Below, piece after piece: positions 1 to 8,652 of a stretch of 64,000 nt of DNA; position 1 is the first letter of the stretch, and every line of letters starts with the position of its first letter. The stretch is from Pseudomonadota bacterium. GTDB lineage: Bacteria > Desulfobacterota > Syntrophorhabdia > Syntrophorhabdales > Syntrophorhabdaceae. The notes under the pieces are model-generated. The model searched no databases. It was not told the DNA's origin and was given only the letters and a program-made list of their open reading frames with translations. The DNA is taken from positions 1-64,000 of the forward strand of contig JAPLKB010000065.1 in NCBI GenBank assembly GCA_026388275.1, in the 5' to 3' direction. Both the position numbers and the translations under genes were made by a program.

Positions 1-83
1 TGGCCGTTATTGCTGCAATGAGAAAATTGCTTCTTATCGCACATGCTGTATATAAGGGTAAAGTACCATATCGTGATGTATGA
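1..83 (+). pseudogene. C-terminal tail of an IS110-family-like transposase (cut by the window edge)
   Basis: The reading frame from base 3 to the TGA at 81-83 encodes a 26-residue tail containing AVIAAMRKLLLIAHAVYK. This resembles the extreme C-terminus of IS110/IS1111 transposases, where a conserved MRKLL stretch precedes the stop. The rest of the gene lies left of the window, so it is unknown whether the element is intact. The element's right end should lie just downstream, perhaps near 84-140, but no terminal repeat can be defined from one end. The assignment rests on a short motif. Confidence 0.6.
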
Positions 84-346
84 TAAAAAAACTAAAAAAG
101 GAGAGTTTTGGGCTTGACATTAATGACAGTATCTGACCCCACTGACACATAAATTTATTGACCAATAAAGGTGCATTCACCATGTAGGAAAATTGCTACA
201 AAAGTTGTTTTCCGTTTGTTAAATTATGTGTAGTTATGATTTGTACGTGTTATAAATAACCATACCAGTAATGATACAACAGACACATTTCTATTAATAA
301 TCCCTGCCTTTGAAGGAACAGCAAAGCCGCTTGCACATATTAATCC
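84..346. other. Intergenic stretch between IS tail and parB-like gene
   Basis: This A+T-rich region probably holds the right end of the IS110-like element, followed by the 3' flank of the minus-strand parB-like gene. No open frame with a ribosome-binding site and no strong hairpin terminator was seen. Confidence 0.4.
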
Positions 347-1294
347 TCACACTTGAGGGACAGGTTTATTCACCGGTTTTATTGGCACAGTCTCCGGGGC
401 AGTCTCAATCTGCTGTTCTATCGAAGCAAGGAAAGTCTTTAGTCCTTCAGCAAGCGTTTGAAGATCATTTTTTGTGTACATCCCGGTCTTTTTCTCAAAA
501 TATGTCTTTGCGGCCTCTATATTTGCAACCTTTATTTTCATTGGTATGGGTTTCTGGTCTGTTGATTCCGGTTTTCTTCTTTTGTATGCAGTAAGCATTT
601 TTTCTAATTTAACATTGGTTACAGGCGTCTCCATTATTTCATCAAATATGGTAAAAAAGTCAGGACTTCCAAGGTTAGCGGCAAAGATATATCCCTGGGA
701 AACAGAGAGTTTTCCGGAAGAAATTACGTCCTGAATTTTAGGAACCAGTTTTAAGAGGGATATCATGTTAAGCAGCGTCCGTATTGACTTTCCTAAGATT
801 TTAATTATGACGGCAACTGTTGCCGTCATAGTCTCCGATACCTTTTCCGGTTTCAGGTTGTAATTCATTATTTCATTTATCACCCCATCCAAATTATAAT
901 TTTTATCCGGATGTCTCGCCTGAATCAATGCCAATATGCCCTGTGCCTGATCGATTGGATTTAAGTCTTCTCTCTGAAGGTTTTCCGTCAATTGCAATAC
1001 AAGGATTTCATCTTTTTGTGTGACTGCATTGACATTTCTTACAGGGATAGTTTCAAACCCCAGCTTCTGAGCTGCAAGATAGCGTCTTTCTCCAAAGATG
1101 AGGAGGTACATATTATCACCCTTTGGCGTAACAAGTACAGGTTCTAACACACCCTTTTCTTTGATGGATGACATGAGAGCTTTAAAGGATTCACTTTCTG
1201 TGTCAATCTTTGATCTTATCTGTTCTTCCACAATAATGCTTCCCAAAGGAAGATACATAAATTCCGGACTTTCCACTGTTTTCTTTGTTGCCAT
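347..1294 (-). CDS. ParB/RepB/Spo0J-like nuclease-fold protein, orphan copy 1
   Basis: The 315-residue protein has the ParB N-terminal domain. It contains the GERRYLAAQKLG box near residues 68-79 and the LQLTENLQREDLNPIDQAQG box near residues 100-119, followed by a region expected to be the helix-turn-helix and a variable C-terminus. ParB proteins bind DNA and, as now known, hydrolyse CTP. No parA lies beside it and no canonical parS site was noticed, so a role in chromosome segregation is not supported. It could be a local transcription factor for the adjacent exopolysaccharide region. The ATG has a GGGGG ribosome-binding site 5 bases upstream. A related but clearly different ParB gene lies at 45741-46535, at the other side of the polysaccharide genes. 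Confidence 0.85.
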   Translation of the reverse strand: MATKKTVESPEFMYLPLGSIIVEEQIRSKIDTESESFKALMSSIKEKGVLEPVLVTPKGDNMYLLIFGERRYLAAQKLGFETIPVRNVNAVTQKDEILVLQLTENLQREDLNPIDQAQGILALIQARHPDKNYNLDGVINEIMNYNLKPEKVSETMTATVAVIIKILGKSIRTLLNMISLLKLVPKIQDVISSGKLSVSQGYIFAANLGSPDFFTIFDEIMETPVTNVKLEKMLTAYKRRKPESTDQKPIPMKIKVANIEAAKTYFEKKTGMYTKNDLQTLAEGLKTFLASIEQQIETAPETVPIKPVNKPVPQV

Positions 1295-1829
1295 AATTAC
1301 CCCCTTTTTTGAAATTCAGTGAATAGTCGTTAGGGAATAGTCATAACCTATCTACCGCCTTAACCGCTGTTCACTGTTCACTATTCACCATTCACTGATC
1401 TTAATGCCCTCCGAAAATAGGATTGCCATTAAAATAGATATTTATGATTTAACTTAAGATGACTTGACAAAAGATGTGTTTACAAAGATGTGCTTTAATT
1501 TATAAGCATGTATTCTAATTGATACACTATTTCAAATATTATTTTCAAGAATATTTTTACAAAAAAACACAAAATATTTGCAAATTTTTATCCGGCCTTT
1601 CTACGTGAACTTCATGGTCTTTGTGATGAATTCTTTTATGGTTGTTCGAGTATACCGAGAACGGTTGGCATAAAGCGGTTAGCCATTAACATGAATATGG
1701 TGAAGAACACCTGAGCACATGAAAGAGTGCCTATATTTCGGATAGGTGTGCCAAATTGTCCCTTGTCAATGGCTGACTTCTCTCTTCTCACGTAGATCAA
1801 TGTTCAGTGGCAGCGTATGTCATCCCTCC
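1295..1829. other. Long intergenic region with one heptamer array
   Basis: This is 535 bases without a convincing gene. It carries a period-7 array at about 1366-1395 (listed separately) and an A+T-rich stretch around 1500-1600. Short frames on both strands lack ribosome-binding sites and recognisable products. Confidence 0.5.
1366..1395. repeat. Heptamer tandem array, TTCACTA-type word
   Basis: Four consecutive 7-base units of the form TGTTCAC, TGTTCAC, TATTCAC, CATTCAC lie in the spacer upstream of the parB-like gene. The word family is the same as the array inside fcl at 47628-47662. Confidence 0.8.
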
Positions 1830-2594
1830 CTATTGAATTTGTATGTTTTCTGCTTGTGCAGGTATTGTCAGATCGCTGAGCGTGCCAGTTATGGTATCGA
1901 ATATTCCTATTGATCTTTCATTGGATTTTCCCATACCTGTATAAAGAATCAGGATTGAATGACCATCTGAAGTAATGGTCATTTGAAACCTATATTTTTC
2001 TTGCCCGCCATTGAAATTATCAGGTAATTTCAGAACTCTACCATCAGGGAAACGGCGGTAATATCCGATATAATGCTCTTCGCCTGTAATGCCCAGAAAC
2101 CATATCGAACCATCCTTTGTGACCATAGGCCACCGGGAGCCTGTTCCAAAGTTGATAACTGGTACAGGCCACTTATCAATGCCCGAACCGTCAAGAGGGT
2201 ATTGGAGGATGATATTTTCGCCATACTTCTGCTTATATGCGTCTCTAAACTGTCTGGCTTCACCCCCACGTGGCAGCTTAAAAGGAGATTCACCGCCAAA
2301 AACAACACTCTTGCCATCGGGGGTAAAATAGGGGTCACTTTCACCATAAAACGAAGGGTTGGTTAATTGTGTCTCTTTCCCTGTCACAAGGTCTATCTTG
2401 TAGAGGTCAAAGTACGATGCCAGCGTTTTGCCCGACTTCCTCTGCTTGCCTTTGGAATAGACAAGAGTCTTTTCGTCGTAACTGATGGCTTGTCCTACTT
2501 TTACTCCCTTGCCGGTTGTAATCTGTCTGAATCCGGTTCCGTCCTGTTTGAGAGTAAAAGCAATCTGCTCCTCTGTGAACTTTGTTGTTTTCAT
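1830..2594 (-). CDS. TolB-like beta-propeller protein fused to the first codons of an IS3-type orfA
   Basis: Most of the 254 residues read as WD40/TolB-type propeller blades. Repeats such as LTNPSFYGESDPYFTPDGKS and a later TITSDGHSILI show the alternating strand and xDGxx turn pattern, and such proteins usually act in the periplasm. The first 16 residues, MKTTKFTEEQIAFTLK, do not look like a propeller or signal peptide. They closely match the N-terminus of IS3-family OrfA proteins. Upstream, bases about 2650-2673 on the minus strand (CCTGCCCCCAAAAAACTGTA) look like an IS3-type end, followed by an AAGGAGG ribosome-binding site. The original 5' end, presumably including an export signal, therefore seems to have been replaced by an IS fragment. 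It may be a non-functional chimera or a cytoplasmic relic. Confidence 0.6.
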   Translation of the reverse strand: MKTTKFTEEQIAFTLKQDGTGFRQITTGKGVKVGQAISYDEKTLVYSKGKQRKSGKTLASYFDLYKIDLVTGKETQLTNPSFYGESDPYFTPDGKSVVFGGESPFKLPRGGEARQFRDAYKQKYGENIILQYPLDGSGIDKWPVPVINFGTGSRWPMVTKDGSIWFLGITGEEHYIGYYRRFPDGRVLKLPDNFNGGQEKYRFQMTITSDGHSILILYTGMGKSNERSIGIFDTITGTLSDLTIPAQAENIQIQ

Positions 2595-2680
2595 GGTAAA
2601 ATCCTCCTTATCTGTTTTGCCAGAAAACTAACATTTTGTGTTGTACAGTTTTTTGGGGGCAGGTCCTTCGATTATCTAAA
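2595..2680 (-). mobile_element. Probable left-end remnant of an IS3-family element
   Basis: Read on the minus strand, this holds a CCTGCCCCCAAAAAACTGTA stretch like the termini of some IS3-group elements, then a strong AAGGAGG site. It runs into the orfA-like first 16 codons of the downstream gene. No second end or orfB was found in the window, so this is only a fragment. The IS assignment is by remembered similarity. Confidence 0.45.
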
Positions 2681-2847
2681 ATAAATTTAGTGTTATTGTG
2701 ATTATTGTTACTCCACAATATCAATATTCCTTGTGGAAGCAGGTTGTCCTGGTGCAAAGGTGGTGTGAAGGGCAAAAAATAAGCCATAGAAGGTATCAGA
2801 TCACAGTTTAAACAAAAAAACATTTTAAAAAGAAATTATACTTATAT

Positions 2848-3711
2848 CTAATTTCTTTTTAAAATGTTTTCAAGTTTTATGATATTTTTTTCTATGGCTT
2901 CGATGTATAAATTCTTGTATTGATTATTACTATTCGGGATGTATTGATATAAGGAATTCATTTTTTTAAATCGATCCAGAACAATATATTCGTAAAAATA
3001 TTTTGTGCTTTTTATCAGGTCTTCTTCGCTGCTGAATAATTTTACGCCTTCTTTACGCAGTTTATCATACCCTTCATATTTGTATGCTTCCTCGAATTCC
3101 TTGTATAAAACAGTTAATCTTTTTGTATAGTCAATTGCAGCCATTTGGCCCAGGAGATCTGCTGTACCCAATGCAAACCCTATTATTTTTTCTTCGGAAT
3201 TGCTGAAAACAATCTCGTCAATTTGGAATTTCATACCCGTACATCTAATAGCATTCGCAACACTGTTTATCTTAGATGAATCAAAACCTATATCAGAAAG
3301 ATAATGACTTGCAAAATTAATGCTTCTTTGAATATGTTGAAAAGTATACTTAGCCCCGGTCCCTTCAATATCATCAACCGTTTTAATATAACCAGTATCG
3401 TGCAACAATACGGCGATCAACCCAATATCCAAATAGGTTTTTGAGATTTCAGGTTTCCCTTCCTTAATATTCCAGCCCATTATCATGTCCAGGAAGGGAG
3501 GGACTGTTTGCATTGTATGTGTAATATCGTGGTAAACAGCATCACACCGCTGAAATCCCTCTATATTTCCGTTAAAAAGATTTACAATATCAGCAAAAGC
3601 CTTTGAAACTAAACCGATATCTGCATTATGATACATTTCAATGTATGCCTTCTTTATTTTGCTAAATACATCCATGAAAGCTGAATTATTTTTAAACATC
3701 AATTTTGGCAA
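2848..3711 (-). CDS. HD-domain metal-dependent phosphohydrolase-like protein
   Basis: The 287-residue soluble protein has an HD-domain pattern. A YHDITHTMQ histidine pair near residue 80 is followed by the LLHDTGY HD doublet near residue 127 and a later HIQRS histidine. HD proteins hydrolyse phosphate esters such as cyclic nucleotides or nucleotides; the substrate here is unknown. The start chosen is a TTG at 3709-3711, because a GGGAG site lies 6 bases upstream of it. The next ATG, four codons in, would be too far from this site. It lies just downstream of the capsule-type kinase gene on the same strand, but the 100-base gap leaves operon membership open. Confidence 0.75.
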   Translation of the reverse strand: MPKLMFKNNSAFMDVFSKIKKAYIEMYHNADIGLVSKAFADIVNLFNGNIEGFQRCDAVYHDITHTMQTVPPFLDMIMGWNIKEGKPEISKTYLDIGLIAVLLHDTGYIKTVDDIEGTGAKYTFQHIQRSINFASHYLSDIGFDSSKINSVANAIRCTGMKFQIDEIVFSNSEEKIIGFALGTADLLGQMAAIDYTKRLTVLYKEFEEAYKYEGYDKLRKEGVKLFSSEEDLIKSTKYFYEYIVLDRFKKMNSLYQYIPNSNNQYKNLYIEAIEKNIIKLENILKRN

Positions 3712-3808
3712 TGCTTACTCCCATTGAAGTTTAATGTCCTATAAGAACCAGCCGGCTTTAACGAGGTTGTGGGCAAACTTAATAACTTAATTTACAAATG
3801 GTGCAGGC

Positions 3809-4660
3809 TTAACGTCTGCTTGGATAATACATAGAATAACCCAAACTTGACGGGCTTTTTACCCTGTTAAGTACTATTCCAAGCATCTTTTCCTTTGGAA
3901 TCAGTTCCACAGCCTTCTGGACATCATCGACAGAAGTTTTTTCAGCCTGAACAACTAAAAGTACATGATCCACAAGTGGAATGAAAGTAAGAGAATCTGC
4001 ACTTGCAAGGATCGGGGGGGCATCAAATAAAACATACCGGTCAGGGTAACGGTTTTTCATGTCCTCGACGAGCTCTTGCATCTTTAAAGAGCCTAAAAGC
4101 TCACTGCTCTCAAGAAATGGCCTGCCTCCGGAAATAATAGTAAGTTTTTCAATCCCTGGCCATAGGATAAGTTCCGACACCGGTGTATCGTTAAGGAGAT
4201 AATCGATAAGACCCTTTCCACTCTTTATGCCAAGACGATGGTGGACACTTTGCCGCCTCAGATCACAGTCAACAAGAAGCACCGTCTGTTTGTAGTCTTT
4301 AGCAAGAGCAAAGGCAAGATTTATCGCAGTTGTGCTTTTACCTTCTCCAGGCAATGCACTTGTAACCATAATAGTATTTCCTGTTCCGTGTTTTGTCATC
4401 TGAAGTATGTGTGTGCGCAATACCCTATAAGAATCCATTTCAGGTGTTTCACTCTGCATTGCAATGCACCTGTTTTCCATACAAAATTCAGTATCCAGTT
4501 CAATAGCACGAGATTTTGTATATGTATGGGAAACCCAGCCTGCCTTCTGTTTTTCATCATCACTTACATATGTTTCATGTAGCATTGATATGGCTGGTTC
4601 ATCATTACGAGACATCTTTTTCTTAATCTTTTGTAAAAAATCGTTTACCATTTCTTTCAT
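3809..4660 (-). CDS. Exopolysaccharide-locus tyrosine autokinase (CpsD/CapB/Wzc-C type)
   Basis: This is a BY-kinase cytoplasmic domain of about 283 residues. It shows Walker A (SALPGEGKST, about residues 101-110), Walker A' (VLLVDCDLRR, about 127-136) and Walker B (YVLFDAPP). The C-terminal tail has clustered tyrosines (YSMYY), the usual autophosphorylation site. It pairs with the membrane chain-length protein encoded just upstream, and its phosphorylation cycle controls polymer length and export. It resembles the PEP-CTERM-associated kinases. The ATG at 4660 is preferred over one at 4714, which would overlap the upstream gene; a GAGAGGG site precedes 4660 and it starts 16 bases after the upstream stop. 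Confidence 0.9.
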   Translation of the reverse strand: MKEMVNDFLQKIKKKMSRNDEPAISMLHETYVSDDEKQKAGWVSHTYTKSRAIELDTEFCMENRCIAMQSETPEMDSYRVLRTHILQMTKHGTGNTIMVTSALPGEGKSTTAINLAFALAKDYKQTVLLVDCDLRRQSVHHRLGIKSGKGLIDYLLNDTPVSELILWPGIEKLTIISGGRPFLESSELLGSLKMQELVEDMKNRYPDRYVLFDAPPILASADSLTFIPLVDHVLLVVQAEKTSVDDVQKAVELIPKEKMLGIVLNRVKSPSSLGYSMYYPSRR

Positions 4661-4676
4661 CTCATTGCCCTCTCTT

Positions 4677-6266
4677 TTACAGCTTTCTTGATAATCTGGC
4701 CCAGAAAACATCAAGATCCATTATAAAAAAATGGAAAATCAATACAGCAATAATGACAGAAGCCGTTACACTGATAATGATAATTTTTTTTCTTCGTTTT
4801 TGCTGTAATATATCCGATTTAGTAATAATTTCAGGAATACTTGCCAGTACAGGTATTGGAATAATTCCACTTAATTCCCTTTCACTTCCCACTGAGTGAT
4901 CCATATATTCTTTCATAGATATTGTACCCACACCTGACCCGATTCCAAGAAACACGCCTATTAATATAATGACCGGAATTTTTGGTTTAATAGGTTTTTC
5001 AGGCAACCGCGGAGGGTCAATTATGGTAAATTTTTCACCCATCTGTTCCTTTTCAAGCCCCTGAGCAACTTTTGCCTCCATTGTTTTCTTTATGAGATCA
5101 TCATATTTTATTTGGATATTATTCCGTTCAACCATCAAGCCCTTGCTTGTTTCCTCCACCTTTGCAGTTGACTCAACGCGGTGTTGATAATCATCTTTTT
5201 TCCTCTGAAGTTCCTCGATTTGCCTTTTGGCAGAATCAATTTCAGAGACAGTGCCTGCCAATTGTGATGCAAGGGTTACATAAGCCGGATTGTCTGCCTG
5301 ATCCATGTCTACGAGGGATGGCATCCTTTGCGTTGTTCCACTATTGTCTTTTATTGCATTTTTTTGCCTTTCTTCAATTTTGGCAATTGTTGCTTTAATT
5401 TTTATTACATCTGGATGTTTGTCTGAGGCACGGCTCGTAAGATCTGCGAGTCTTGCTCTTAGTTCTCTAAGCAGATTTTTATCCTGAGTTGATGCATCGC
5501 TTGGAATGCTTGCAAGCTGGGTCTGGAGATAGCCTTCTTTTTCTCGTAATGTTTTCAATTGATCCTTAAGCTGGTCAATCTCGCGGTCTATCCTATCCAA
5601 AGTTTGCAGATTAATTCCGAGAAGCTCCGGTAATGTATTTGTGTGCTTTTCTTTGAATGATGCGATGTCGGCATCATGTTTCGTCAACTGTTCCTGGAGA
5701 ACATCTGCCTCATCTCCAAGAAATTTTGATGCACCTGCTGTCTGTTTTTCTCTTGTCTTTAAATTTTCCTCTAAATAGAAAGAGCTGATGACATTTGCCA
5801 CCATTAAAACCTGCTCAGGGATTTTACCGTCATATGAAACTGTAAATGCGATAGTAGCAGACGTGGGCCTCCCTGTTCTTCGGTCTACCACCTCAGCGCT
5901 TATTGGCTTTAATATAATATCCTTACGCATCTGATCAACAACTTCCTCAATTGTCCACTTCTTCTTCTCTTCAGGATAAAGATTAAAACGGTTTATTATT
6001 TCAAGTAATTTTGTGGAACTCATTACCCTCTGATTTATGGTCTGGAGTCTTTGCTCTGCGTAACTCGTTACAGTGGCCATAACCAATTCGCGAGGTATCT
6101 CCTGTTCTTCGATTAGAATTGTTGCTTCAGATCTGTATATGGGTGGTAAAACAACGGCGACAATTACAGAAATAATAGAACAGGCAAGCAACGGAATAAT
6201 TAAACTCCACTTCCGTTTCTTAACAATTTTGACGTAATCACCGACATCCATTGAAATATTATTCAT
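4677..6266 (-). CDS. Polysaccharide chain-length determinant (Wzz/GumC type, exosortase-locus form)
   Basis: The 529-residue inner-membrane protein has a short cytoplasmic N-terminus and a first membrane helix at about residues 18-40. A long coiled-coil periplasmic region holds many charged heptads and repeated LREL/LQTQL segments. There are two hydrophobic stretches near the C-terminus, PVIILIGVFLGIGSG and KKIIIISVTASVIIAVLIF. The PPRLPEKPIKP motif before the last helices is the proline-rich signature of Wzz proteins. It should act with the kinase encoded immediately downstream. The start has an AAGAGGAG ribosome-binding site. Its size and the presence of a separate kinase match the chain-length family found in PEP-CTERM loci. 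Confidence 0.9.
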   Translation of the reverse strand: MNNISMDVGDYVKIVKKRKWSLIIPLLACSIISVIVAVVLPPIYRSEATILIEEQEIPRELVMATVTSYAEQRLQTINQRVMSSTKLLEIINRFNLYPEEKKKWTIEEVVDQMRKDIILKPISAEVVDRRTGRPTSATIAFTVSYDGKIPEQVLMVANVISSFYLEENLKTREKQTAGASKFLGDEADVLQEQLTKHDADIASFKEKHTNTLPELLGINLQTLDRIDREIDQLKDQLKTLREKEGYLQTQLASIPSDASTQDKNLLRELRARLADLTSRASDKHPDVIKIKATIAKIEERQKNAIKDNSGTTQRMPSLVDMDQADNPAYVTLASQLAGTVSEIDSAKRQIEELQRKKDDYQHRVESTAKVEETSKGLMVERNNIQIKYDDLIKKTMEAKVAQGLEKEQMGEKFTIIDPPRLPEKPIKPKIPVIILIGVFLGIGSGVGTISMKEYMDHSVGSERELSGIIPIPVLASIPEIITKSDILQQKRRKKIIIISVTASVIIAVLIFHFFIMDLDVFWARLSRKL

Positions 6267-6298
6267 ATGTGCTCCTCTTGTTGAAACTGCTTGATTTA

Positions 6299-7531
6299 TT
6301 ATTCAAATAATTTATGTTGTGCATATAATCGAATCATAAAAATATTTCTATCAGCATCCATTCTGTACATATTGTTATATACTTTTGTATAAGTATAAGA
6401 AGATTCTATGGAAATATCCTTTGAAAATTCATAACGCAACGAAGAAGAGATGTTGAATGTCTCTGTATCAGTCTGTTGCGTTGCAGATAATTCATTATCA
6501 CTTGACTTATTCTTGAAGTATGATGCGTTAAAACCTCCAGAGAGTTCGTACGTAAATCGTTTTGTTGCCGATATGGAAAAGCTTGTACGTTCTACAGTGC
6601 CTATTTGTCCTGAAGCAGTTTGAAGGTCTCGCATCAATGAAAAAGTTGCACTTGTTTTTTCACCCTTATAGTTCAGCGAAATAGTACCGGTTCCGGCTGT
6701 CCCATAAGTATTTATTTCTTCTGTCCATGTAACAATAAAAGGGAATACAACTTTGCCCATTAGTACATTATATTGAGAATGAGTATAGCGCATACCCCCA
6801 TCAATTGAGATACTCCATAGTTTATTAAGCTGACTGCTTATGCCAATTGTCCCCATGTAACTATCAACAGACATACCGGTGGAAATATAATGAGAAAAAC
6901 CGAAGTTTGCCTGGCTCTTTGTTTCACGGAAAAAAGCGCTTAAATCATGGATGAACCCTAAATTAAGTGAATTGGTCTCCGTATCAGTATATTTTGCCGA
7001 ATCCCAACTGTCTTTTGAGTAATTATATGTTAGATTTGCTGATGTTTTCTCTGAAATAGTATAATTTCCGGAAAAACCATAATTTTGTCTGTTACGTGTA
7101 GCAGTACTCATGATAAGACCTGTTGTCAGAACGTCACGGTCAGGACTGGAATCCCTTATATATCCTCCTTGTCCGCCAACACTTATTCTGGGAGTAAGTG
7201 CATATTGAAGATTGCCGCGGTATGTCTGATCTATAGCATTCAGTTCGGTATTACTGGCATAATATCTCTGATCTATTTTACCAAGAAAACTCGTTTCAAT
7301 CCTTTCAGTTTTTCTGGCTATCTCAATTTGCGGGGTTATGGTACTTATCAAATCATGTTCTGAACGCTGTGTACTATATGAAAAAAATATATTATCATTA
7401 TATTCCTGTTTTAATGCAAGCGAAGGAACAAGCCTGAGTTCACCAGCAGATGCTGATCCTGATAAAATAAAAAACAATAAAAGTATTGTTACAGATGCAT
7501 AATATCGTACAACTATGTTATTTTTCGCCAT
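6299..7531 (-). CDS. Exosortase-locus outer-membrane beta-barrel protein
   Basis: This is a secreted protein of about 410 residues. A signal peptide with hydrophobic core ASVTILLLFFILSG and cleavage after SASA is followed by a run of alternating amphipathic strands rich in Tyr, Ser, Thr and Asn (for example TYNYSKDSWDSAKYTDTETN) and a C-terminal strand ending near LYAQHKLFE. The pattern fits a large outer-membrane barrel. The family found beside PEP-CTERM polysaccharide genes (TIGR03016-like) has this size and position. It may form or help an export channel; the exact role is unknown. The ATG at 7531 is preferred over an upstream TTG, because the former directly precedes the signal peptide and follows the wza-like stop by 19 bases. 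Confidence 0.75.
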   Translation of the reverse strand: MAKNNIVVRYYASVTILLLFFILSGSASAGELRLVPSLALKQEYNDNIFFSYSTQRSEHDLISTITPQIEIARKTERIETSFLGKIDQRYYASNTELNAIDQTYRGNLQYALTPRISVGGQGGYIRDSSPDRDVLTTGLIMSTATRNRQNYGFSGNYTISEKTSANLTYNYSKDSWDSAKYTDTETNSLNLGFIHDLSAFFRETKSQANFGFSHYISTGMSVDSYMGTIGISSQLNKLWSISIDGGMRYTHSQYNVLMGKVVFPFIVTWTEEINTYGTAGTGTISLNYKGEKTSATFSLMRDLQTASGQIGTVERTSFSISATKRFTYELSGGFNASYFKNKSSDNELSATQQTDTETFNISSSLRYEFSKDISIESSYTYTKVYNNMYRMDADRNIFMIRLYAQHKLFE

Positions 7532-7550
7532 CACAGCATTTTTGAATATG

Positions 7551-8384
7551 TTAAGGAACAACAATTACATCACCATTTTTTATTTGTATGTTCTGTTCAA
7601 GTTTATTCCCATCCGCGACATCATCATATCTGAATTTGAAGATATGTGTTTTATCACCATCGGTACGAAAAATTTTTATCTTGTTACTCTTAGCAAAAGG
7701 GTTCAAACCTCCGGCAATAGACAATGCCTGCAAAACGTTAACATAGGCATTAACCGGAAAGCGCCCCGGATTATTAACCCGGCCTATCACATAAATAAGC
7801 ATGCTGTTTGCCTGTTTTACCTCGATTGAGACTACTGGTTCAGGAACATAAGGCGAAATCTTTTCCGTCATCTCCTGTTTCAACTGATCAATTGTCTTCC
7901 CGGCGGCAATTATCTGACCTATCAAAGGAAATGATATTTTACCATCAGGCAGGACAATCAATGTTTTAGTCAGGGCGTCATCTCTCCATGCAGAGATTTC
8001 CAATAGGTCTCCAGCGCCTATAATATATGATATACCTGTTTTAGCTGGTTCGGCCGCTGTTTTATCTGATACAGCCGTTGTTTTGATGTCCTCAACAACA
8101 GTTTCTTTCTCGTCTTCCAAAGCTTCTTGCTTTTCCTCAACATCCTTATTTGATGAAACATCAACTTCCTGTTTTGTATCCCCGGTATCAGCAGGGTTTA
8201 TGATAACCGCTGTATTCGCCTTTTGAGATGCTATGTTTTCATGATTCCCTGATGTCTCAATGATGGTCTGAGTATCTGTGGTTTTAGGCGTGTTGATAAC
8301 AATTGCCTTTTGTGATGTACTACACGATGATATAAAAAACAATGCAAGCAATGATAAAATGAACGTATACCTTCCATGTTGCAT
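7551..8384 (-). CDS. Polysaccharide export lipoprotein (Wza/PrsD-like, exosortase-locus type)
   Basis: The protein has 277 residues. The N-terminal lipoprotein signal has the lipobox FISSC near residue 21. A Ser/Thr/Glu/Lys-rich, highly acidic linker covers about residues 25-115. The polysaccharide export domain follows, beginning at ISYIIGAGDLLEIS and including FPLIGQIIAAGKT, and then a SLBB-like segment with YVIGRVNNPGRFPV and ALSIAGGLNPFA. It forms the outer-membrane export pore or its periplasmic part. It is shorter than E. coli Wza. The long acidic linker is unusual but may simply be a spacer. The start has an AAGGAGG site, and the gene is followed by the barrel gene with almost no gap. 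Confidence 0.9.
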   Translation of the reverse strand: MQHGRYTFILSLLALFFISSCSTSQKAIVINTPKTTDTQTIIETSGNHENIASQKANTAVIINPADTGDTKQEVDVSSNKDVEEKQEALEDEKETVVEDIKTTAVSDKTAAEPAKTGISYIIGAGDLLEISAWRDDALTKTLIVLPDGKISFPLIGQIIAAGKTIDQLKQEMTEKISPYVPEPVVSIEVKQANSMLIYVIGRVNNPGRFPVNAYVNVLQALSIAGGLNPFAKSNKIKIFRTDGDKTHIFKFRYDDVADGNKLEQNIQIKNGDVIVVP

Positions 8385-8487
8385 TATTGTAACCTCCTTA
8401 TTGTTAACGTAGAATTTTAATATATGAATAATACATTAGACTGTCAATATAGAAAAGAAGAAAACGTAAGCAATTAAATTCATTAAC

Positions 8488-8605
8488 TTCGTCATACCGG
8501 TTTTCACCGGTATGACGAACTTGCGACTTCATGCCGGATAAAGTCCAGCATGAAGTCCGATACCCTGCTTCGGGGTGACCACATTCCCTCGCCCCTTGAG
8601 GGAGA
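8488..8605. repeat. Cluster of extragenic palindromes (REP-like stem-loops)
   Basis: There are three or four stem-loops in a row. The first has a perfect 12-bp stem, 8490-8501 with 8506-8517, around a TTTC loop. The second pairs 8525-8537 with 8545-8557 with one mismatch and a 7-base loop. Shorter GC-rich stems follow at about 8563-8605. They lie between the TPR gene and the wza-like gene, so they could limit read-through or protect an mRNA end. No poly-U tract follows, so simple terminator function is doubtful. Confidence 0.6.
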
Positions 8606-8652
8606 GGGCAGAGCCTGCCCCGTACTTGATACGGGGGGGATAATCATGAAAG

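Noticed and set aside
347-1294. Replication origin or plasmid partition locus because of ParB-like genes
   Set aside because: There is no parA, no replication initiator, no DnaA-box cluster and no canonical parS sequence noticed near either copy.
1400-1829. Short frames in the 5' spacer of the propeller-parB region as small genes
   Set aside because: None combines a ribosome-binding site, a reasonable length and a recognisable or protein-like composition.
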